DNA of 64,000 bases from Salibacteraceae bacterium (GTDB lineage: Bacteria; Bacteroidota; Bacteroidia; Flavobacteriales_G; Salibacteraceae). The notes under the pieces were generated by a model. The model was not told the origin of the DNA, ran no database searches, and worked only from the letters and a program-made list of their open reading frames with translations. Below are positions 61,976 to 64,000 of the stretch, piece after piece. A program made the translations under genes and the position numbers. How positions within the stretch are numbered: the stretch's first letter is position 1; every line of letters begins with the position of its first letter. Where the stretch lies: the NCBI GenBank assembly GCA_018401875.1, contig JAGYJZ010000005.1, positions 62,001-126,000 of the forward strand, written 5' to 3'.

Positions 61976-62719
61976 ATGGAACTTGAAGAACAATTAAATA
62001 AAGACGCCATACCAAAACACATTGCCATTATTATGGATGGAAATGGGCGTTGGGCAAAAGAGCGCGGTAAGCCGAGAATTTTCGGGCATCGAAATGCACT
62101 GGAGGCTGTTAAAGACACCACAGAAACAGCTGCTAGAATTGGTGTAAAACACGTTACTCTTTACGCGTTTTCAACTGAAAACTGGAAGCGGCCTCAGCGG
62201 GAAGTGAATGCCCTTATGGAACTTTTGGTGAACACGATCAACAAGGAAATTAAAAACCTCCAGAAAAATAAAATCAAGCTTACTGCTATTGGCGATCTTA
62301 AATCGTTGCCCTCTGCAACACAAAGAGAACTTGCACGAGCCATTGAAGCGACCAAAAACAATACACAGTTAGAAGTAATTCTTGCACTGAGCTACAGCTC
62401 AAGGTGGGAGATTACTCAAGGAGTAAAAAAACTCGCTGAAGATGTTAAAAAGGGCGAAGTTGATCCCGATACAATAAATGAGGAAACGGTTAGTTCATAC
62501 CTTGCAACGAGCAAAATTCCTGACCCCGAATTGATGATAAGAACAAGTGGCGAAATGAGAATTAGCAATTTCCTTTTATGGCAATTGGCTTATGCCGAGT
62601 TGATTTTTACTCCAAAACTGTGGCCAGATTTTAGAGGTATCGACCTTATTCAAGCCGTTTTAGACTATCAAAAAAGAGAACGTAGATTTGGTATGACCAG
62701 CGAACAGGTTAAGGTATAA
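61976..62719 (+). CDS. uppS: Isoprenyl transferase (undecaprenyl diphosphate synthase)
   Basis: A 247-residue cis-prenyltransferase that extends farnesyl diphosphate to the lipid carrier used for peptidoglycan and LPS. The motifs are IAIIMDGNGRWAKERGKPRIFGHRNA (catalytic Asp in MDGNGRWA), LYAFSTENWKRP, LALSYSSRWEI, IPDPELMIRTSGEMRISNFLLWQLAYAELIF and WPDF. All active-site residues are in place. It is followed after 7 bp by bamA, the usual order in this phylum. Its leader carries the hairpin described above. Confidence 0.96.
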   Translation: MELEEQLNKDAIPKHIAIIMDGNGRWAKERGKPRIFGHRNALEAVKDTTETAARIGVKHVTLYAFSTENWKRPQREVNALMELLVNTINKEIKNLQKNKIKLTAIGDLKSLPSATQRELARAIEATKNNTQLEVILALSYSSRWEITQGVKKLAEDVKKGEVDPDTINEETVSSYLATSKIPDPELMIRTSGEMRISNFLLWQLAYAELIFTPKLWPDFRGIDLIQAVLDYQKRERRFGMTSEQVKV

Positions 62720-62726
62720 AGGTTTC

Positions 62727-64000
62727 ATGAACAAGTTTCTCTCTTCCATTTTTACGGCTTCGCTGGCCTTGTTAGCTTTCACAGCAATTGCCCAAGTGCG
62801 CATAGGCTCATCTTCCTCTTTTTCATACAGCGCGCCAAAAACCTATGAAATTGGCGGAATCACAGTAGAAGGTGCTGATAATCTGGACGAGGGTGCCATT
62901 AGGCTTCTTTCAGGGCTCAACGTAGGTGACAAAATTGACATCCCCGGAGAAGAGACCTCAGAAGCCTTAAAAAAACTCTGGAAGCAAGACTTGTTTAGCG
63001 ATGTTCAGCTCTTATCGCAACGCATTGAGGGAAAGAAGATCTTTCTCGTAATTAAGATCACCGAAAGGTCGCGCCTCTCTCGATTTAAATTTGTGGGTGT
63101 TTCCAAATCAGAAGCCGATGACTTGAGGGAAAAAATCAATCTCTACAAAGAAAAAATCGTCACTGACAACCTTGTTATTTCTACGAAAAATAAAGTGTAC
63201 GCCTTTTATGAAGACAAAGGCTTTCGCTCTGCTGAAGTTACCGTAAATCAAGAAGTTGACAGTCTATTTAGGAATCACGTAATGCTGACGATCGCTGTCG
63301 ACAAAAACAAAAAAGTCAAGATCAGAAACATCAATGTGATTGGAAATACTCAATTCAGCGCTGCAAAGGTTAAAGGCACCTTTAAAGAAACAAAAGAAAA
63401 GAGCTATTTCAAACCTTTTCTTCATTTAGACACACTCAGTAAAACAGTAATCAAAAGTGTATTTGGTGACATCCGTTCGATTCCAAATCACTTGCTGAAA
63501 TATGGCCAAAATCATATGAAACTGAGGATTTTTAAATCGTCAAAATACCTTCAAGATAATTTTGATGCCGACAAAGAAGTGCTCGTTACAAAATACAATC
63601 AGAAAGGCTATCGCGATGCGCGTGTCATCAATGATACGGTTTACGACATAGGAAATAGTTTGGTAAATATAGACTTAACCCTTTCTGAAGGTGACCGATA
63701 CTATTTCCGAAACATAAAATGGATTGGAAACACAAAGTATTCATCCGATGTGTTGACCAAAGCACTCGGAATCAAAAACGGAGACGTTTATGATCCTATC
63801 AAGTTAGAGGCACGGCTTTACATGGATCAAAATGGTGGAGACGTGACATCACTTTACATGGACAATGGTTATTTGTTCTTCCAACTCGACCCACAGGAAA
63901 TATTGGTTGGAAAAGACTCCATCGATTTGGAAATTAGAATGTATGAAGGCCAACAAGCTAGGATCAATAAAGTTACCGTAACTGGAAACACAAAAACCAA
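62727..64000 (+). CDS. bamA: Outer membrane protein assembly factor BamA, partial
   Basis: The first 424 codons of a BamA; the rest, including the barrel, lies beyond the window. After a signal peptide (MNKFLSSIFTASLALLAFTAIAQ) come repeated POTRA domains: YEIGGITVEGADNLDEGAIRLLSGLNVGD; LSRFKFVGVSKSEADDLREKINL; VKIRNINVIGNTQFSAAKVKGTFKE; YYFRNIKWIGNTKYSSDVLTKALGI; and a fifth beginning ARINKVTVTGNTKT at the edge. BamA inserts beta-barrel proteins into the outer membrane, which this window encodes in number. It directly follows uppS and is expected to be cotranscribed with it. Confidence 0.94.
   Translation, partial: MNKFLSSIFTASLALLAFTAIAQVRIGSSSSFSYSAPKTYEIGGITVEGADNLDEGAIRLLSGLNVGDKIDIPGEETSEALKKLWKQDLFSDVQLLSQRIEGKKIFLVIKITERSRLSRFKFVGVSKSEADDLREKINLYKEKIVTDNLVISTKNKVYAFYEDKGFRSAEVTVNQEVDSLFRNHVMLTIAVDKNKKVKIRNINVIGNTQFSAAKVKGTFKETKEKSYFKPFLHLDTLSKTVIKSVFGDIRSIPNHLLKYGQNHMKLRIFKSSKYLQDNFDADKEVLVTKYNQKGYRDARVINDTVYDIGNSLVNIDLTLSEGDRYYFRNIKWIGNTKYSSDVLTKALGIKNGDVYDPIKLEARLYMDQNGGDVTSLYMDNGYLFFQLDPQEILVGKDSIDLEIRMYEGQQARINKVTVTGNTKT

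Overview
The window reads as chromosomal DNA of a Bacteroidota bacterium, most likely a member of the Flavobacteriales. The evidence is: type IX secretion (T9SS) sorting domains of both type A and type B on many secreted proteins; promoters of the Bacteroidota kind (TTG/TTTG, 18-20 bp, then TAnnTTTG or a variant) with no strong Shine-Dalgarno sequences; an IspG with the large Bacteroidota insertion; and syntenic blocks typical of flavobacteria (coaX - outer membrane protein - TPR - lptC - CNNM - PpiD, and pdxJ / CBS - nadK - DUF6089 - uppS - bamA).

Layout. 1-4.5 kb: partial ctaB, a small lipoprotein, a secreted FGE/SUMF1-fold protein, an HNH-nuclease remnant abutting hemW, and a cyclase-family hydrolase. 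4.5-22.8 kb: the most unusual region, an array of five paralogous two-gene cassettes. Each has a small secreted Cys-rich protein (about 142 aa) followed at once by a large (about 850 aa) propeller/PKD/Ig-like protein with a type B T9SS sorting domain. Each cassette has its own nearly identical promoter, whose -33/-7 spacer contains homopolymeric T runs of variable length. Cassettes 1-2 and 3-5 are two co-diverged subtypes. The large genes are patchworks with long identical blocks, and cassette 4 has a 435-bp stretch full of small indels whose net length change is zero. A housekeeping block (Lrp/AsnC regulator, MmcQ/YjbR, DUF502, EamA) separates the two subtypes.

22.9-33.7 kb: a PKD protein with a T9SS type A signal, ispG, an SDR-type protein, recG, two membrane proteins, a FAD-dependent oxidoreductase and a DEAD-box helicase. 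33.8-34.4 kb: tRNA-Phe with promoter and terminator, followed by a GIY-YIG nuclease gene flanked by a duplicated tRNA 3' half that breaks exactly at the anticodon. 34.4-42.1 kb: an envelope-biogenesis run (coaX to ppiD).

42.1-55.6 kb: a colinear run of seven exported proteins: FlgD-like CTD protein, OB/PKD CTD protein, lipoprotein, TonB-dependent receptor, PorV/PorQ-family barrel, NHL-type lipoprotein, and secreted endonuclease I with CTD. It looks like a dedicated surface/secretion module. 55.6-64 kb: an alpha/beta hydrolase and pdxJ on the minus strand, then CBS protein, Omp85-like barrel, nadK, two DUF6089-type proteins (the first split by one in-frame TAA), uppS and the start of bamA.

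All function calls come from reading motifs and gene order; no database search was run.
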